The notes beneath the pieces were generated by a model. The model had not been told where the DNA came from, ran no database searches, and worked only from the letters and a program-made list of their open reading frames with translations. The position numbers and the translations under genes are program-made. Of a DNA stretch of 64,000 bases, positions 63,859 through 64,000 are shown piece by piece. Source of the DNA: Streptomyces sp. NBC_00341 (GTDB taxonomy: Bacteria > Actinomycetota > Actinomycetes > Streptomycetales > Streptomycetaceae); contig NZ_CP108002.1 in assembly GCF_041435055.1 (NCBI RefSeq), positions 8,711,323 through 8,775,322 on the forward strand, in the 5' to 3' direction. Each line of letters opens with the position of its first letter. The first letter of the stretch is position 1.

Positions 63859-63997
63859 GTGATCGCGCAAGCGCGATCACTCCAATTCGCGCTTGCGCGG
63901 GTGGATTCCGCTTGCGGAATTCCATTCCCCCGCTTGCGGGGGAATCCGCCTTGCGCTTGCGCAAGGCGGATCACTCTGCAGCGGCTTGCCGCTGCAG
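63859..63997 (+). repeat. Array of six palindromes with a 2-nt centre, telomere-like
   Basis: Six perfect inverted repeats, each with a two-base centre: 63859-63880 (10-bp arms GTGATCGCGC, AA), 63888-63899 (5-bp arms, TT), 63905-63920 (7-bp arms ATTCCGC, TT), 63924-63945 (10-bp arms ATTCCCCCGC, TT), 63944-63971 (13-bp arms ATCCGCCTTGCGC, TT) and 63976-63997 (10-bp arms CTGCAGCGGC, TT). Five of six share the centre GC-TT-GC on this strand; the first reads GC-AA-GC. Closely packed palindromes able to fold as hairpins are the hallmark of Streptomyces telomere 3' overhangs. The archetypal telomere sequence (CCCGCGGAGCGGG...) is not present, so this would be a different telomere type. Confidence 0.75.
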
Positions 63998-64000
63998 TAC

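Larger units (their letters stand above)
63466..64000. other. Subterminal and terminal non-coding region
   Basis: 535 bases with no open frame of Streptomyces character. It contains the helicase upstream region (AT-rich, 63490-63570), the direct repeats and the palindrome array to the window edge. The last base of the window lies three bases beyond the last palindrome; whether the replicon ends here or continues cannot be read. Confidence 0.5.

Noticed and set aside
63859..64000. CRISPR array, integron attC sites or REP elements as explanations of the terminal palindromes
   Set aside because: There are no constant repeats with unique spacers and no cas or integrase gene. The palindromes differ in arm sequence and share only the centre, which fits a telomere better than REP copies.
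63859..64000. Archetypal Streptomyces telomere
   Set aside because: The conserved terminal sequence beginning CCCGCGGAGCGGG and its GGTACC palindrome were not found on either strand here.

Overview
The window is high-GC actinobacterial DNA that reads as a Streptomyces chromosome arm. The codon use is strongly GC3-biased, GTG starts and 4-nt ATGA/GTGA gene overlaps are frequent, ABC sugar importers lack their own ATPase (as in MsiK-dependent Streptomyces systems), and the right edge carries a telomere-like run of palindromes. No rRNA, tRNA, CRISPR array, integrase or intact insertion sequence was seen.

Layout. (1) 1-8.5 kb: a mannan/alpha-mannoside locus. A mannose-6-phosphate-isomerase-like gene (cut by the window edge) faces a sugar ABC importer (lipoprotein plus two permeases), a secreted GH76 endo-alpha-mannanase and a GH38 alpha-mannosidase. 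Both divergent promoters carry the same operator-like 15-mer over the -10. (2) 8.5-16.5 kb: mixed accessory genes. These are a wrecked SDR gene, a secreted GH30 glycosidase with a ricin-type lectin domain facing a TetR regulator, a degenerate ATP-binding regulatory protein, an SDR/LysR divergent pair, a small membrane protein and a second SDR. (3) 17.1-39.9 kb: an NRPS cluster of MbtH plus two synthetases. The domain order is C-A-T-C-A-T-C-A-T-C-A-T-E / C-A-T-C-A-T-R. My reading of the adenylation codes alternates a branched aliphatic residue with Gln, Gln and finally Phe. The terminal reductase predicts an N-acyl hexapeptide phenylalaninal, i.e. a protease-inhibitor-type peptide aldehyde. (4) 40-43.4 kb: an FMN glutamate-synthase-like protein and a ThDP-dependent pyruvate dehydrogenase (quinone)-like enzyme. 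(5) 43.5-54.7 kb: a second sugar locus with a GH99-like secreted hydrolase, GH39 beta-xylosidase, ROK regulator, ManD-like enolase-superfamily dehydratase, an ABC importer and an NAD-dependent uronate-dehydrogenase-like SDR. Together these suggest uptake and breakdown of a xylose/uronate-containing plant glycan. (6) 55.2-59.9 kb: a tightly coupled three-gene operon (STAND/TPR NTPase, CHAT-type caspase-like protease, alpha/beta hydrolase) that looks like an uncharacterised conflict or defence system. (7) 60-64 kb: a frameshifted lectin-like gene, a small protein coupled to a DEAH helicase with helicase-associated repeats, and finally six palindromes, each with a 2-nt TT or AA centre, in the last ~140 bases.

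The two most noteworthy items are the reductase-terminated NRPS and the terminal defence/telomere region (STAND-CHAT-hydrolase, helicase, palindrome array). All functional statements rest on motifs read by eye. No database comparison was possible.
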